From JAGORM01 sp050255815 (lineage in GTDB: Bacteria > Patescibacteriota > Microgenomatia > Levybacterales > GWA1-39-11), in the NCBI GenBank assembly GCA_050255815.1, contig JBLMVJ010000035.1, forward strand, positions 24,919 to 88,918: a stretch of DNA of 64,000 nt. The letters are read 5' to 3'. Both the position numbers and the translations under genes were made by a program. This document shows, in pieces, positions 34,435-43,337 of this stretch; position 1 is the first letter of the stretch, and every line of letters begins with the position of its first letter. The notes under the pieces are model-generated. The model was not told the DNA's origin. It worked only from the letters and a program-made list of their open reading frames with translations, and searched no databases.

Positions 34435-36207
34435 TTATTTCTTTTGCGCTTTGAAGATTTCTTCTACTTCTTGCAGGGTGGTTGCGTCTTCCGGCTTTTT
34501 GTCATCCCTAAATTTTTCTAACCTGGGAAACCGCAAAGCATAGCCCGGCACATCTACGTCAAATGCTGACCCTGATTTGGAAGGCTTCATACTGCGTCCT
34601 GCGGTATGCACGGGGGATCGGGTCAACTCATCAGCCTTAATTTCTACCACTATTTCCGGGTTTACCCACACATCCGGCTCCAGCCATTTATCTACTTCAA
34701 ACAGTACTGGCTTGTGGCTTGCCTTAATCCTCTCTGCCCTCCTGTGCAGCTCTTTCCATTCTTCATCAGTCAGTCCGGTTCCCACCTTTGCTATAGTTTC
34801 AAATTTATCCTGTTTCTCATTGTAAATCCCTATCAAAAACGCTCCTATCCCAAAAGACGTCCGCTTTCCCCGTCCTGAATAATACCCCATGACTACACAG
34901 TCCACCGTGTCTTCCAGTTTTGACTGGTATGACCGTTTCAGCTTTATCCAATTCCAGCCCCTGGCGCCCGCCTGATACGTACCGTCTAGTTTTTTAGCCA
35001 GGATTCCCTCCAACCCCCGGGAAATGGCATCATCAAAAAAGTTTTCTATTTCTTTTGCATCCCCCAGAACCTGCTCTTCTGCCTGATAGATAGTCTTTCC
35101 TTCTTTAATGATTCTAGAAACTGCCTTCCTGCGGTCTTTATATGCTTCAGGGATATAATTTTTTCCATTCAGGTACAGCAGGTCAAAAACCATCAGCTTC
35201 AGGGGAATCTTTTTTGCCATTTCTTCTATGTCATACTTCCGCTTTCTTTGGGCGGTCAGCTGGAACGGAAGATATTCATTTGTTTCCGGATTGTAGGCAA
35301 TTGCTTCCCCCTCCAGAATCACTTCATCCGCATCTATTTGGGAGACCAGCCCTTCCTCTACATCCGGGTACATAAAGGTAACCTCTTCAAGATTTCGCGT
35401 GAATAGCTTTACTCTAAACCCTTTCCCCTTTTCCCTCTTCAGGTGCGCCTGTAGCCTAAATCCGTCAAATTTTGGCTCTATAGCGCATTCCCCTATCTTA
35501 TCTACAATTTCCTGCCCTGAAGAAAGACGCTCTGCGCGGGCCATAAGGATGGGGGTAAAAACTGATGGCTTTATATGTGATAAGCCCTTCAAGCCATCCT
35601 CTTTTATAGTTTTTCCTATTATTCCCAAATCAGGCCGGATGTTATATGCCCGCTCAATTTCCGGTCTGGCTTTCTTATCTTTCCCCAGCATCCAGGATAA
35701 AGAATCCAGAACGGTCATATCAGAAAAGCCCAGGCGGAGCTTTGCCACCGGAATCCTGGAAACAAATCTGCGGGATAACGGATCTAAATCCTGCAAAAGC
35801 TCTGCCATAAGACCTATTTTTTTCTCTACAGAACCCGCTCCTCCACTTTCTGCAACCTGCCTCAACACTTCAAACACCTGGGAAACCGTACCATCTCTTC
35901 CCATTTTTGTTCCCCCCAGGCTTTGGGCTATCTCACCCAAATCCCCAACTTTTTTATATTCTGCTGCAGCTTTTTCATCTGAAACAGCAAAAGCCTGGGC
36001 TATAGCTCTTACCATCATCTTGTCAGCCATCCCAAACTCTAACGGTTCAAAAAGCGGCGCTACCCTTCCCTGCAAAAGATACATTACTTTATCAAAAACG
36101 TCCGCCGGCACTTTTTCAAAAAGTTCTGAGAGAATGAGAATCATGTCATTGCGGGAAGCAGTGTTTTCCAGTTTTTCTAAATGGATTGATAGCTCTGAGA
36201 ATTTCAT
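34435..36207 (-). CDS. ATP-dependent DNA ligase (archaeal/eukaryotic type I)
   Basis: 590 residues with the three-domain layout of replicative ATP-dependent ligases: an N-terminal DNA-binding domain (1-220), the adenylation domain with the nucleophile motif IEPKFDGFR (lysine about 246), FMYPDVEEG, EGEAIAYN and GLEGILAK-like motif IV (ISRGLEGILAKKLDG), and an OB-fold with motif V IKLKRSY. The length is close to archaeal Lig (about 550-600), much longer than repair-type bacterial LigD or phage ligases. Bacteria normally rely on NAD-dependent LigA; no LigA is in the window. It overlaps the upstream gene by 4 bp. Confidence 0.92.
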   Translation of the reverse strand: MKFSELSIHLEKLENTASRNDMILILSELFEKVPADVFDKVMYLLQGRVAPLFEPLEFGMADKMMVRAIAQAFAVSDEKAAAEYKKVGDLGEIAQSLGGTKMGRDGTVSQVFEVLRQVAESGGAGSVEKKIGLMAELLQDLDPLSRRFVSRIPVAKLRLGFSDMTVLDSLSWMLGKDKKARPEIERAYNIRPDLGIIGKTIKEDGLKGLSHIKPSVFTPILMARAERLSSGQEIVDKIGECAIEPKFDGFRLQAHLKREKGKGFRVKLFTRNLEEVTFMYPDVEEGLVSQIDADEVILEGEAIAYNPETNEYLPFQLTAQRKRKYDIEEMAKKIPLKLMVFDLLYLNGKNYIPEAYKDRRKAVSRIIKEGKTIYQAEEQVLGDAKEIENFFDDAISRGLEGILAKKLDGTYQAGARGWNWIKLKRSYQSKLEDTVDCVVMGYYSGRGKRTSFGIGAFLIGIYNEKQDKFETIAKVGTGLTDEEWKELHRRAERIKASHKPVLFEVDKWLEPDVWVNPEIVVEIKADELTRSPVHTAGRSMKPSKSGSAFDVDVPGYALRFPRLEKFRDDKKPEDATTLQEVEEIFKAQKK

Positions 36208-36776
36208 TTTTTAACGGGAGGTTTTACTCTAAATACCATGGTTCCACTTTTTTCTAACCTTAATGGTTCGAGAATTGTTGACCATGTGGGAGTTAATTTC
36301 CATTTATCTGCACCAATCTCTTCAGGTCTTATTTGTCTACCTTTTATAGAAAAAAATACATTCAGTACTTCCGCACGTGATCTATTATTTGTGTTTGCTA
36401 ATATTATCCCTGTTTCTGTACCTTGCATACTTGCAAGTGCTCCTTCAATGCCAAAAATGCCGATTGTGCCTCTCACCTTTTTTCCAGCCCTAATACCGGT
36501 TAATAGTTTTGCTTCTCCTGGGGTTGGGTTTAAAATAAAACCTTTAGAGGTAAGCATCATGTCAGGATCGATATTATAAGCATCTTTTACGTCCATAGAA
36601 TTTCCTTCAAGCTCAGTTGCACCATCTACAATATTTACCTCGCGGTCTTTAATAAGAATCTTTACCCCACTCCCAATAGCGGCATGCTCGATTGCATTGA
36701 GTGCAGTTTCCCTATCTCTCCAATCAAGTTCCTGCAAATGTGCAAAGTCTAATTCTTCTTGTAATACATCTACCAT
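36204..36776 (-). CDS. Hypothetical 190-residue protein cotranscribed with DNA ligase
   Basis: Not recognised. A soluble protein without cysteine or obvious catalytic motif; its stop overlaps the ligase start by 4 bp (ATGA-type), so the two are translationally coupled and its job may relate to the ligase. Conserved-looking features are KILIKDREVNIVDGATEL, GKKVRGTIGIFGIEGALASMQG, and PEEIGADKWKLTPTW. On the minus strand a TACAAT box lies eleven nucleotides before the ATG. Confidence 0.6.
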   Translation of the reverse strand: MVDVLQEELDFAHLQELDWRDRETALNAIEHAAIGSGVKILIKDREVNIVDGATELEGNSMDVKDAYNIDPDMMLTSKGFILNPTPGEAKLLTGIRAGKKVRGTIGIFGIEGALASMQGTETGIILANTNNRSRAEVLNVFFSIKGRQIRPEEIGADKWKLTPTWSTILEPLRLEKSGTMVFRVKPPVKK

Positions 36777-36821
36777 ACTGTGTTTGTATTGTACACTTTT
36801 TTGTGGCTATACACCTCTGGA

Positions 36822-37853
36822 TTAAGCCATGACGTATTTCACGCCTTTTGTCACGCCTTTCTTCTTCAGTATCCCTTTTTTCACCAAATCCTGCACTTCC
36901 CTTAACACCGTATCCTCAGATACCATAGGAAACAAAGAACTGTATGCCTTATTCTCTATATAGCCGTTTTGTTTTATATACTCTATAACTTTTAATTGCC
37001 TATCAGAAAGCATAATAGGCCCGCCCAGCTTTTTGCGCAATCCTAAATCTGCAGAAATAGACTCAATTTTTGCTTTTATTTTAGACAGTTCTGAAGACAA
37101 GCATTCGGTGAAATATGCAAGCCATACCGTCTGGTCTCCCTTAAACTTCTCCACACTCTGGAGCGCGTCATAATATTCTTTGGGATTATTATCAAAGTGT
37201 TCTTCCAGGGAGAAAAACTGGCGGATGTCATACCCTTCTTTAAACAAAACCAGGGTAGAGAGCGCGCGCCCTACCCTGCCATTCCCGTCTAAAAATGGAT
37301 GGATCCGGACAAATTCATAATGCACTACACCGGCCTTTAATACCGGATGCATATCTGATTCTTCCTGAATAAAGGACACCAGTTCTTTTACCTGCCAGGG
37401 AACCTCTATCACTTTTGGCGGGCGGAAAGAAACCTCTCCGGTTATAGAATTTTTAATGACTACATCTTTATCCCGGTAGTCCCCTGATTTATCCAGAGGT
37501 AAAATGTTTGCCACCACTATCTTATGCAGCTGGCGAATTGTGTCCTCATCTATGCGCTTGCCCATAGTCCGCCCCATATATTCCATGACCTTCCGGTAGT
37601 TAATGACTTCCTGTACGTCCCTATTCCGCGCCGCAATAGTTTCACCGTCTAAGATTTTTTGGACCTGGATAAGGGACAATTCATTCCCTTCTATATGGGT
37701 ACCAAAATGGACTGAGCGGACCACTGCCTCTTCCTGGAACTTTTTCTCCCAATAGGGAAGCAATGGGGCATTTTCTATAACTTCCTTTGCCGCCTCTGTA
37801 CTACCAATATTTTTAAGGATTGCGTTGGTGATAGAAAACGTGGGTGCGTACAT
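36822..37853 (-). CDS. Fic-domain AMP transferase-like protein
   Basis: 343 residues. The Fic active-site motif IHPFLDGNGRVGRAL (about 195-209) is complete (HPFx(D/E)GNGRxxR), so AMPylation or another nucleotide transfer to a protein is expected. N-terminal to it lies FGTHIEGNEL (about 51-60), an alpha-inh-type T/S-x-x-x-E-(G/N) sequence that would autoinhibit in cis. The C-terminal third ends in a winged-helix-like segment (DRQLKVIEYIKQNGYI ... VLREVQDLVKKGILKKKG), so it may bind DNA and regulate its own gene. No toxin-antitoxin partner is visible. Confidence 0.88.
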   Translation of the reverse strand: MYAPTFSITNAILKNIGSTEAAKEVIENAPLLPYWEKKFQEEAVVRSVHFGTHIEGNELSLIQVQKILDGETIAARNRDVQEVINYRKVMEYMGRTMGKRIDEDTIRQLHKIVVANILPLDKSGDYRDKDVVIKNSITGEVSFRPPKVIEVPWQVKELVSFIQEESDMHPVLKAGVVHYEFVRIHPFLDGNGRVGRALSTLVLFKEGYDIRQFFSLEEHFDNNPKEYYDALQSVEKFKGDQTVWLAYFTECLSSELSKIKAKIESISADLGLRKKLGGPIMLSDRQLKVIEYIKQNGYIENKAYSSLFPMVSEDTVLREVQDLVKKGILKKKGVTKGVKYVMA

Positions 37854-37883
37854 GCTAAAAACGAATGGTATTAGTGTGAATAT

Positions 37884-38150
37884 TTACGAACGCTTTTCTT
37901 CAAGTCGTCTGAGAAGACCTGAGAGCTGGTAGGTCACAAAGACCGCAATAATAGTAACAATAATGGCATAGAGAAGTAGCGAGATGAGTCCTGCATTTCC
38001 GGGAAGATATTTCTTCACATAACTATTTACAACTTCCTGAATAAGACTATTCCAGGCAAGAGCTGAAACCAGCCCAAAACCTGCAGTTGCCAGAGTCAGC
38101 ATCTGGCGGACAATCTCTATGTGAAGCTTTTGCTTTTTTTCACTTGCCAT
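37884..38150 (-). CDS. Small two-helix membrane protein (DUF5654-like)
   Basis: 88 residues with two hydrophobic segments (about 18-34 and 50-72), N-terminal KKQKLHIEIVRQMLTLATAGFG and a basic C-terminus LLRRLEEKRS. Such short proteins of the DUF5654 type are common in CPR and archaea, often encoded alone; no function is established. It lies between the Fic gene and the divergent recF. Confidence 0.6.
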   Translation of the reverse strand: MASEKKQKLHIEIVRQMLTLATAGFGLVSALAWNSLIQEVVNSYVKKYLPGNAGLISLLLYAIIVTIIAVFVTYQLSGLLRRLEEKRS

Positions 38151-38294
38151 AGGACTATGCTCAAGAATACTCTCTTTTGCAATTTGCTTTTGAGCACATA
38201 CTCAGAAAGTGAGGATTGCAAATTCGAGCTTGATGAGTATATTCTAACACACTTGTAAATTTACGGAGGGTTAAAGTACAATACAGGCAACTCC

Positions 38295-39341
38295 ATGACG
38301 GTTACACATCTCACTCTTCAACACCTGAGGAATCATCTGAAACGCTCATTTGAATTCAAAGATATCACTATTATCATAGGCCGGAACACTGCGGGCAAAA
38401 CAAATATCCTGGAGGCGCTCTCTATCCTCTCCCATGGTACTTCCTTCCGGGCAGTACGGGATGCAGATGTAATCCAGGAGGGACGTGATTTTGCAAAAAT
38501 AGAAGCAGATGTTTCAACTACTGATGACAAAGCCAGGCTACATGCTATTTTTGCATTACACGGAACTTATTTATCTAAAAAGTACCAGGTGAACGGCGTT
38601 GCCCGGTCTCTACGTACATTTTCCGAATATTTCTACACAGTCCTTTTTACCCCCCAGGATATAGAAATAGTTACTGATACGCCTTCCCTGCGCCGCCGCT
38701 ACATAGATTCTATCCTAACCAAATCCCACAAAGAATACCGTTCTGCCCTCTCTAAATATGAAAAAGCGCTGCGCCAAAGAAACCGCATGCTGCATGATGC
38801 AAAGATAGGCCGGAAAGAATACAGACGTGCGGATTATGAATTCTGGGAGAACCTACTCATAGAACATGGAACAATAATTCATCGGTTCCGAGAGGTATTT
38901 GTAGACTATGTTAATAATTTCAAAAAGGAAGTTTTCCAATTTGAAATGTTTTATGACCACAGTATCATATCTACTGAGCGCCTGTTTAAGTATCATTTTG
39001 AAGAAGCTGCTGCAGGTGTGACGTTAGTGGGACCACAGAGGGATGACTTTAAATTCTTCTTCCCGGGTACCAAGAAGGAAATCAAGGAGTTCGGTTCCCG
39101 CGGTGAACAGCGGCTCACCATCCTTCAGCTCAAACTAATAGAAATTAGCTACTTGCTACACGCTACCGGCCAAAGGCCTATCTTACTTTTAGATGACATA
39201 TTCTCAGAGTTGGATGCGGAGAACATAGATATGATTTACCATTTTATTGAGGACCAGCAAACCATTATCACTACCACGCACCGGGAATTTGTCCCCAAAA
39301 AAATCCTCAAGCAAGAGAATTTAGCGATAATTGAACTTTAG
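38295..39341 (+). CDS. recF: DNA replication and repair protein RecF
   Basis: An SMC-like ATPase that loads recombinase at gaps. 348 residues. Seen: the N-terminal LTLQHLRNHL typical of RecF, Walker A IGRNTAGKTNILEALS (about 27-42; the consensus G is replaced by R-N-T-A), the signature ERLFKYHFEE... GPQRDDFKFFFPG and LLLDDIFSELD (Walker B and D-loop), with SRGEQRLTILQLKLIEI as ABC signature. On the plus strand TTGTAA, an 18-bp spacer and TACAAT precede the ATG by twelve nucleotides. Its last 35 bp overlap the convergent phosphatase gene. Confidence 0.93.
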   Translation: MTVTHLTLQHLRNHLKRSFEFKDITIIIGRNTAGKTNILEALSILSHGTSFRAVRDADVIQEGRDFAKIEADVSTTDDKARLHAIFALHGTYLSKKYQVNGVARSLRTFSEYFYTVLFTPQDIEIVTDTPSLRRRYIDSILTKSHKEYRSALSKYEKALRQRNRMLHDAKIGRKEYRRADYEFWENLLIEHGTIIHRFREVFVDYVNNFKKEVFQFEMFYDHSIISTERLFKYHFEEAAAGVTLVGPQRDDFKFFFPGTKKEIKEFGSRGEQRLTILQLKLIEISYLLHATGQRPILLLDDIFSELDAENIDMIYHFIEDQQTIITTTHREFVPKKILKQENLAIIEL

Positions 39342-39864
39342 AAAGTTCGCCTTTTGAAATATAGAAAAATGTATTGTGGGGAGCGGAAACCAGATAGAAT
39401 CCCGCCAAAGGCAACAGTACTTTCATAACAGCCGAATGGGAAACAATAAGAATATTGGCACCATTTTCTTTTGCCTTGATTTCACTATACGCAGCAGCAA
39501 CCCTGGCCCTCAGTTCTGTCTTTGGCTCACCATAATCTTCATGCCCCAATGCCCTCACCTCAGAGAATGTCCTTCCTTCCATATCCCCTGCGCTCCGCTC
39601 ATTAAACCCTGCTACTTTAACCAGATCAGCTATTCCCAACTCTTCCTGCAGAATTTCCCCGGTCTCTATGGTCCTGAGGTATTCAGAAGTATACACCGTT
39701 GAAAAAACAAAACCTCTTTGTTTAAGTTTTCTTCCTAATGCCCTCGTCTCATCTTTGGAAGATTCCAGGAGGGGAATATGAGGAGTGCTTCCCTGGATCC
39801 GGTATTCCAGATTCCACTGGGTTTTCCCATGCCTTACAAAACCCTCAATCTGCTCTTTTCCCAT
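39307..39864 (-). CDS. Histidine phosphatase superfamily protein
   Basis: 185 residues. Seen: the catalytic motif VRHGKTQWN (about 10-18) with the nucleophilic histidine, TVYTSEYLRTIETGEIL and the second histidine in ILIVSHSAVMKVL (about 143-150). Unlike the GpmA-like protein at 11382 it retains both histidines, so it should be a functional broad-range phosphatase; the substrate is unknown. The start is supported by TTGATT-17-TACATT (39871-39899), six nucleotides before the ATG. It overlaps recF tail-to-tail by 35 bp. Confidence 0.85.
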   Translation of the reverse strand: MGKEQIEGFVRHGKTQWNLEYRIQGSTPHIPLLESSKDETRALGRKLKQRGFVFSTVYTSEYLRTIETGEILQEELGIADLVKVAGFNERSAGDMEGRTFSEVRALGHEDYGEPKTELRARVAAAYSEIKAKENGANILIVSHSAVMKVLLPLAGFYLVSAPHNTFFYISKGELSKVQLSLNSLA

Positions 39865-39870
39865 GAAGGG

Positions 39871-39899
39871 AATGTATCAAGAAAAGCTAGAAAAATCAA
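39871..39899 (-). promoter_or_regulatory. Promoter of the histidine phosphatase gene
   Basis: Minus strand TTGATT (39899-39894), a 17-bp spacer, TACATT (39876-39871), then six nucleotides to the ATG. Confidence 0.55.
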
Positions 39900-39904
39900 T
39901 CCGT

Positions 39905-40780
39905 TTATGTGGTTTTGACAAAGTTAGTAAAAAGCTCTTTAATGTCTTTTGATTCCGAAGTATGGGTAATCTCATAAACAAAATGCGCAAGAGGAAGTTT
40001 TACTCCGGTTTCTTTCTCAAAATACGGGATAGACTCCACCGTGTAATACCCTTCTACAGTTCCCCTGGTTAATTCCAGACTTTTTTCCGGTGAGTGAAAG
40101 GCCAGATGCTTCCCAAAAGTAAAATTTCTGGATTCTTCACTGCTGCAGGTTAAAATAAGATCCCCTACGGTTGCCGGCATAGCCTTCTCATCTATAGGGT
40201 AATCAAGTTTTTTACGCAGGTTATTAAATTCTTCCATAGCCAAAAGCATGATTTTTACACGGGTATTCATCTCATACCCCAATCCGTCAGTAACCCCGCA
40301 TGCTATGGCATAGATATTTTTAAACGCTGCTGCTAACTCCAATGACCGCACTCCGCGGGTTACTTTTACCCTAAAAAAGTCTGTCTGGAATAGTTTTTTT
40401 ACCTCTTCCGCTTTTTCCTCATTGTCTTTGAATCCCAGGTTAACCAGCGTTGGCATTTTTTTCACTACTTCTTCAGCAAAACTGGGACCCATGAGGGTGA
40501 AATATGAAGGATCATCCAATGTCTTTGAAACTATTTGGAAAGGCAGGTCATGAGTATGCCGCTCTATTCCTTTTGCGCAGTTAATGTAGGTTATACCTTT
40601 TACACCCCGGCTGGGCTCCAATACTTCCCGGATTGCCTGGGTAGGAATGGCACCCACTACCGTAGACCCTTCTCCCAAAACCTCCCCATCCTGCCATATA
40701 GAAACCTGGTGGCTATTTGCATCCAAAACTGACTTCATGGCGGTTCCAAAAGCACCCGCTCCCATGAGTGTAATGTTCAT
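39905..40780 (-). CDS. gpsA: Glycerol-3-phosphate dehydrogenase [NAD(P)+]
   Basis: Reduces dihydroxyacetone phosphate to sn-glycerol-3-phosphate, the backbone of phospholipids. At 291 residues it is shorter than E. coli GpsA (339). Seen: ITLMGAGAFGTAM (3-15), the Rossmann GxGxxG, the conserved ALMGPS-like LMGPSFAEEV (catalytic region), LAAAFKNIYAIACGVTDGLG with the catalytic lysine, and EGYYTVESI near the C-terminus. An ATTCGAG/CTCGAAT-rich spacer precedes it. This implies that at least the lipid backbone is made locally. Confidence 0.92.
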   Translation of the reverse strand: MNITLMGAGAFGTAMKSVLDANSHQVSIWQDGEVLGEGSTVVGAIPTQAIREVLEPSRGVKGITYINCAKGIERHTHDLPFQIVSKTLDDPSYFTLMGPSFAEEVVKKMPTLVNLGFKDNEEKAEEVKKLFQTDFFRVKVTRGVRSLELAAAFKNIYAIACGVTDGLGYEMNTRVKIMLLAMEEFNNLRKKLDYPIDEKAMPATVGDLILTCSSEESRNFTFGKHLAFHSPEKSLELTRGTVEGYYTVESIPYFEKETGVKLPLAHFVYEITHTSESKDIKELFTNFVKTT

Positions 40781-40840
40781 ATTTATTTGAGATATTCGAG
40801 AAATAAAATAATCTTCATTGATATTTGAGTTGATTCGAGC

Positions 40841-41653
40841 TTATTGTAGTCCTTTCATCACATAAGGGATTTCATTTGCCAGGTCTGAAGCATTGAAGGC
40901 AAGCCCTACCTTCTTTTCCAGTGACTCCCCTGCTTTTTTATTAATGTATGAAGCTGCACAAGCTGCCAAAAATGCCTCATTTTTGCAGTATAATGATGCT
41001 GCCAGCCCTGCCAGCACATCCCCGGTCCCGCCTTTTGTCATGCCGGCATTTCCTCCTGAAACAGTAACGGTTTGGTCAGGTGATGCTATCACGTCCTCTA
41101 CCCCCTTTTTCAAGATCACACAATGGTATGTATTTGCTGCTTCTGAAATATCCCTACCGTCCAGCAGGGTTTCATATTCTTTTTGATGGGGAGTAAGAAT
41201 TGGCATCTGGTTCAAACCCAGTAGTATTTCCGGTTCTATAGTCTGCAGGCTACCGCCATCCAAAACCCAGCGCTTATCAGGATACGAAATCAAAAGTCGT
41301 TCAGTAAGAAGTTTTGTATCCTCTTCTCCCGGCTCCTGCCCTTCGGGACGGGGCAAACCGGGACCAATGAGAATAACATCTGCTTCTCTTATGTAGTCAT
41401 CCAGTTTTTCCCTGGGTACCACAATGCCATTTTTAAAATCTTCTTTTGCTTTTTGGATAAGTTCATTGTTTTGGGGGACTGAGGAATAAAAAACCATGTC
41501 TACTATCCGTGATGCAACAGTTAGCGGCCAGATAGAGGCGGCGTGGAAAAGTGTAGAACCCGCAATGATAAGGATTTTTCCATTCTGCCCTTTGTGGGAA
41601 TCAGCCGGCGGCACATAGAGACTCTTCAGAACTGATGGATCAAACTCATGCAT
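40841..41653 (-). CDS. nnrD: ADP/ATP-dependent NAD(P)H-hydrate dehydratase
   Basis: Repairs hydrated NAD(P)H by ATP- or ADP-dependent dehydration. 270 residues, corresponding to the C-terminal kinase-like domain of YjeF/Nnr only, without the epimerase domain. Seen: SHKGQNGKILIIAGS near the N-terminus, ILIGPGLPRP, VLDGGSLQT, LTPHQKEYETLL, and the ATP-binding GNAGMTKGGTGDVLAGL (about 209-225) with the catalytic Asp. On the minus strand an extended -10 TGATACAAT ends six nucleotides before the ATG. Confidence 0.9.
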   Translation of the reverse strand: MHEFDPSVLKSLYVPPADSHKGQNGKILIIAGSTLFHAASIWPLTVASRIVDMVFYSSVPQNNELIQKAKEDFKNGIVVPREKLDDYIREADVILIGPGLPRPEGQEPGEEDTKLLTERLLISYPDKRWVLDGGSLQTIEPEILLGLNQMPILTPHQKEYETLLDGRDISEAANTYHCVILKKGVEDVIASPDQTVTVSGGNAGMTKGGTGDVLAGLAASLYCKNEAFLAACAASYINKKAGESLEKKVGLAFNASDLANEIPYVMKGLQ

Positions 41654-41772
41654 GGGGATATTGTATCATCTTAAGAGTATCAGGAGCATCATGGGTATCA
41701 CGTGTATCAAGGGGAATTTGGAAAAAGCTCTTGGTACCCTTGGTACTTTTGGTACGCTTGCTACCCTTTTCT

Positions 41773-42483
41773 CTATTCACCTTCTATGGTTGTGCCATGA
41801 AAATCGCGCCCTTCCAGCGCGTTTTTAATGTTGTCAAAGTCATCACCCTTAAGGATAATAACCTTAAGCCCTAGCTCCTGTGCCTTTTGTGAGGCAATAG
41901 GATCAAAGGGCAAATTCATACCCGGAACCCATTCATCTCCGGTTAATTTCCGGAAGCCGCTCCAGGTGATTTTCTCTAACGGTTTTGCTTTGGGGTCTAT
42001 TCGGGGGTCTGCGGTGTATACCTGGGGAATGTTAGTAAGGTTGAGGACTGTCTTTACGTTGTAGTCTTCACAGATCATGGTGGCGCAAAAATCCGTGCTC
42101 CAGCCCGGCTTCCACCCTGCAGCAATCACTACCGGCTCCTCTACCTTACGGATAATTTCATAATGCTTAATCACATAGGGGTGCGCAATGTCCCGGAAAA
42201 TAGTCCTGACCAAATGGGCATTTAATTTAGTTGCATGGATCCCAAGCCAATCCAAATCATCAGAAGTAAGCTCATGACCTACTACATTACGTCCGGCATC
42301 CCGGTATTTGCGTGCAATAGTACCTCCTCCAACCACTAAAAAAAATTGAAGGTTTGGGTCTGCCTTCAATTCTTTTCTGATAAATGCATTGAGGTTAGAG
42401 AGGAATTCCGTAGATACTCCACCATCAGGGACAAGAAGTGATCCTCCCACAGAGAGTACAATTTTGTGTTTACCGTTTGCCAT
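41773..42483 (-). CDS. pyrH: UMP kinase (archaeal-type, amino-acid kinase family)
   Basis: Phosphorylates UMP to UDP, feeding pyrimidine nucleotides and UDP-sugars. 236 residues with the amino-acid kinase fold: IVLSVGGSLLVPDGG at the N-terminus (phosphate loop), VVGGGTIARKYRDAG, VIAAGWKPGWSTDFCATMICE and LTNIPQVYTADPRIDPKAKPLEKITW. The compact form and the spacing match the archaeal UMP kinase subgroup rather than the E. coli one. A short stretch of imperfect TTGGTAC repeats lies between this gene and nnrD (about 41732-41765). Confidence 0.88.
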   Translation of the reverse strand: MANGKHKIVLSVGGSLLVPDGGVSTEFLSNLNAFIRKELKADPNLQFFLVVGGGTIARKYRDAGRNVVGHELTSDDLDWLGIHATKLNAHLVRTIFRDIAHPYVIKHYEIIRKVEEPVVIAAGWKPGWSTDFCATMICEDYNVKTVLNLTNIPQVYTADPRIDPKAKPLEKITWSGFRKLTGDEWVPGMNLPFDPIASQKAQELGLKVIILKGDDFDNIKNALEGRDFHGTTIEGE

Positions 42484-42546
42484 ACCAAAAAGAGCGAATC
42501 AGGTATCATGTAGGATAACAAATACGCCTGTGGAAATCAAGGCTGA

Positions 42547-42575
42547 TTGAATATAACCGGCATTAAGCTTATTAT
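42547..42575 (+). promoter_or_regulatory. Promoter of the zinc-ribbon gene
   Basis: TTGAAT (42547-42552), a 17-bp spacer and TATTAT (42570-42575), seven nucleotides before the ATG at 42583. Confidence 0.6.
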
Positions 42576-42582
42576 GTAAAAG

Positions 42583-42717
42583 ATGCCTGAAAATACTTTT
42601 CCTGAAAAAATTCCTGTCCAGTCCTGCCCCCAATGTGGTGAAACCATAGGGGCTATACCCGGTGGACGGGATGCTACCTGCCATAATTGTGGATTCAAAG
42701 ATCCCTGTTGTGAGTAA
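42583..42717 (+). CDS. 44-residue zinc-ribbon protein
   Basis: Too short for usual gene calling. It reads MPENTFPEKIPVQSCPQCG at the start, then ATCHNCGF and ends DPCCE: two CxxC knuckles (15/18 and 33/36) 14 residues apart plus two terminal cysteines, the pattern of a single zinc ribbon. The leaderless promoter at 42547-42575 supports expression. It may bind nucleic acid or protein; the role is unknown. It lies 38 bp before the next gene. Confidence 0.65.
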   Translation: MPENTFPEKIPVQSCPQCGETIGAIPGGRDATCHNCGFKDPCCE

Positions 42718-42755
42718 AAGTTCCGCCTTGTTGACATGAGGAGTATACTAGAAGT

Positions 42756-43337
42756 ATGAGTTGGATTTTCAGGCTGTACATTTTCTTTGTTGCCATTATA
42801 CTCACTACAACCACCGGTTTTGGCATAGCTGCTTTTTATCCCCAACCCATCTCTCCCAGGTACCCTATCTCCAACCCTACGGTTATAGTTCCAAAAAGCT
42901 GCTACGCTACTCCGCAGGAAGCTGCTACTCCTGAGTGCCAAAAAATTTATGCACAGTTAGAATCAGGACAAACGCAAAACATACAAGCCCAACAGGATTT
43001 TGAAAATAAAATGGAAGCTTACAATAATATAAATGCCGGATACACCAGGACCGCAATCTTTTTAGGCATTTCAGTAGGTGCTTTATTTGCCATTTTAGGG
43101 ATTGGGATTATCAGGTTTTCTCCGCTGGTTGCAAACGGGGTTATCCTGGCCGGAGTTTTGACTGCTATCTTAACGCGCTTTCTGATCATGCTGGCCTCAT
43201 TGGGCTCATCCGCTACCGGAAGTTCCAGTGCTGACGCCCTTTCCTATGTTGAGTTCACTATTCTCCTGATGCTGTCAGCAGCTGTCCTTTTTGTAGGCTT
43301 TACCACGCTGCGCTCACTGCAGGTAAAAACAAAATAA
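42756..43337 (+). CDS. Hypothetical membrane protein with three to four helices
   Basis: Not recognised; 193 residues. One N-terminal hydrophobic segment (about 5-26), then a roughly 70-residue polar region with two cysteines (SCYATPQEAATPEC) that probably lies outside and could be disulfide-bonded, then three further helices (about 99-118, 124-145, 165-185). A TATACT box ends six nucleotides before the ATG, so the gene may be leaderless. It is convergent with the HAD gene, with adjacent stops. Confidence 0.6.
   Translation: MSWIFRLYIFFVAIILTTTTGFGIAAFYPQPISPRYPISNPTVIVPKSCYATPQEAATPECQKIYAQLESGQTQNIQAQQDFENKMEAYNNINAGYTRTAIFLGISVGALFAILGIGIIRFSPLVANGVILAGVLTAILTRFLIMLASLGSSATGSSSADALSYVEFTILLMLSAAVLFVGFTTLRSLQVKTK

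Noticed and set aside
39307..39341. Possible frameshift where recF and the phosphatase gene overlap
   Set aside because: Both proteins are complete and of normal length; the tail-to-tail overlap is natural.
41654..41772. Possible gene in the nnrD-pyrH spacer
   Set aside because: The plus-strand ORF here is built from short imperfect GGTATCA/TTGGTAC repeats and has no promoter or domain.
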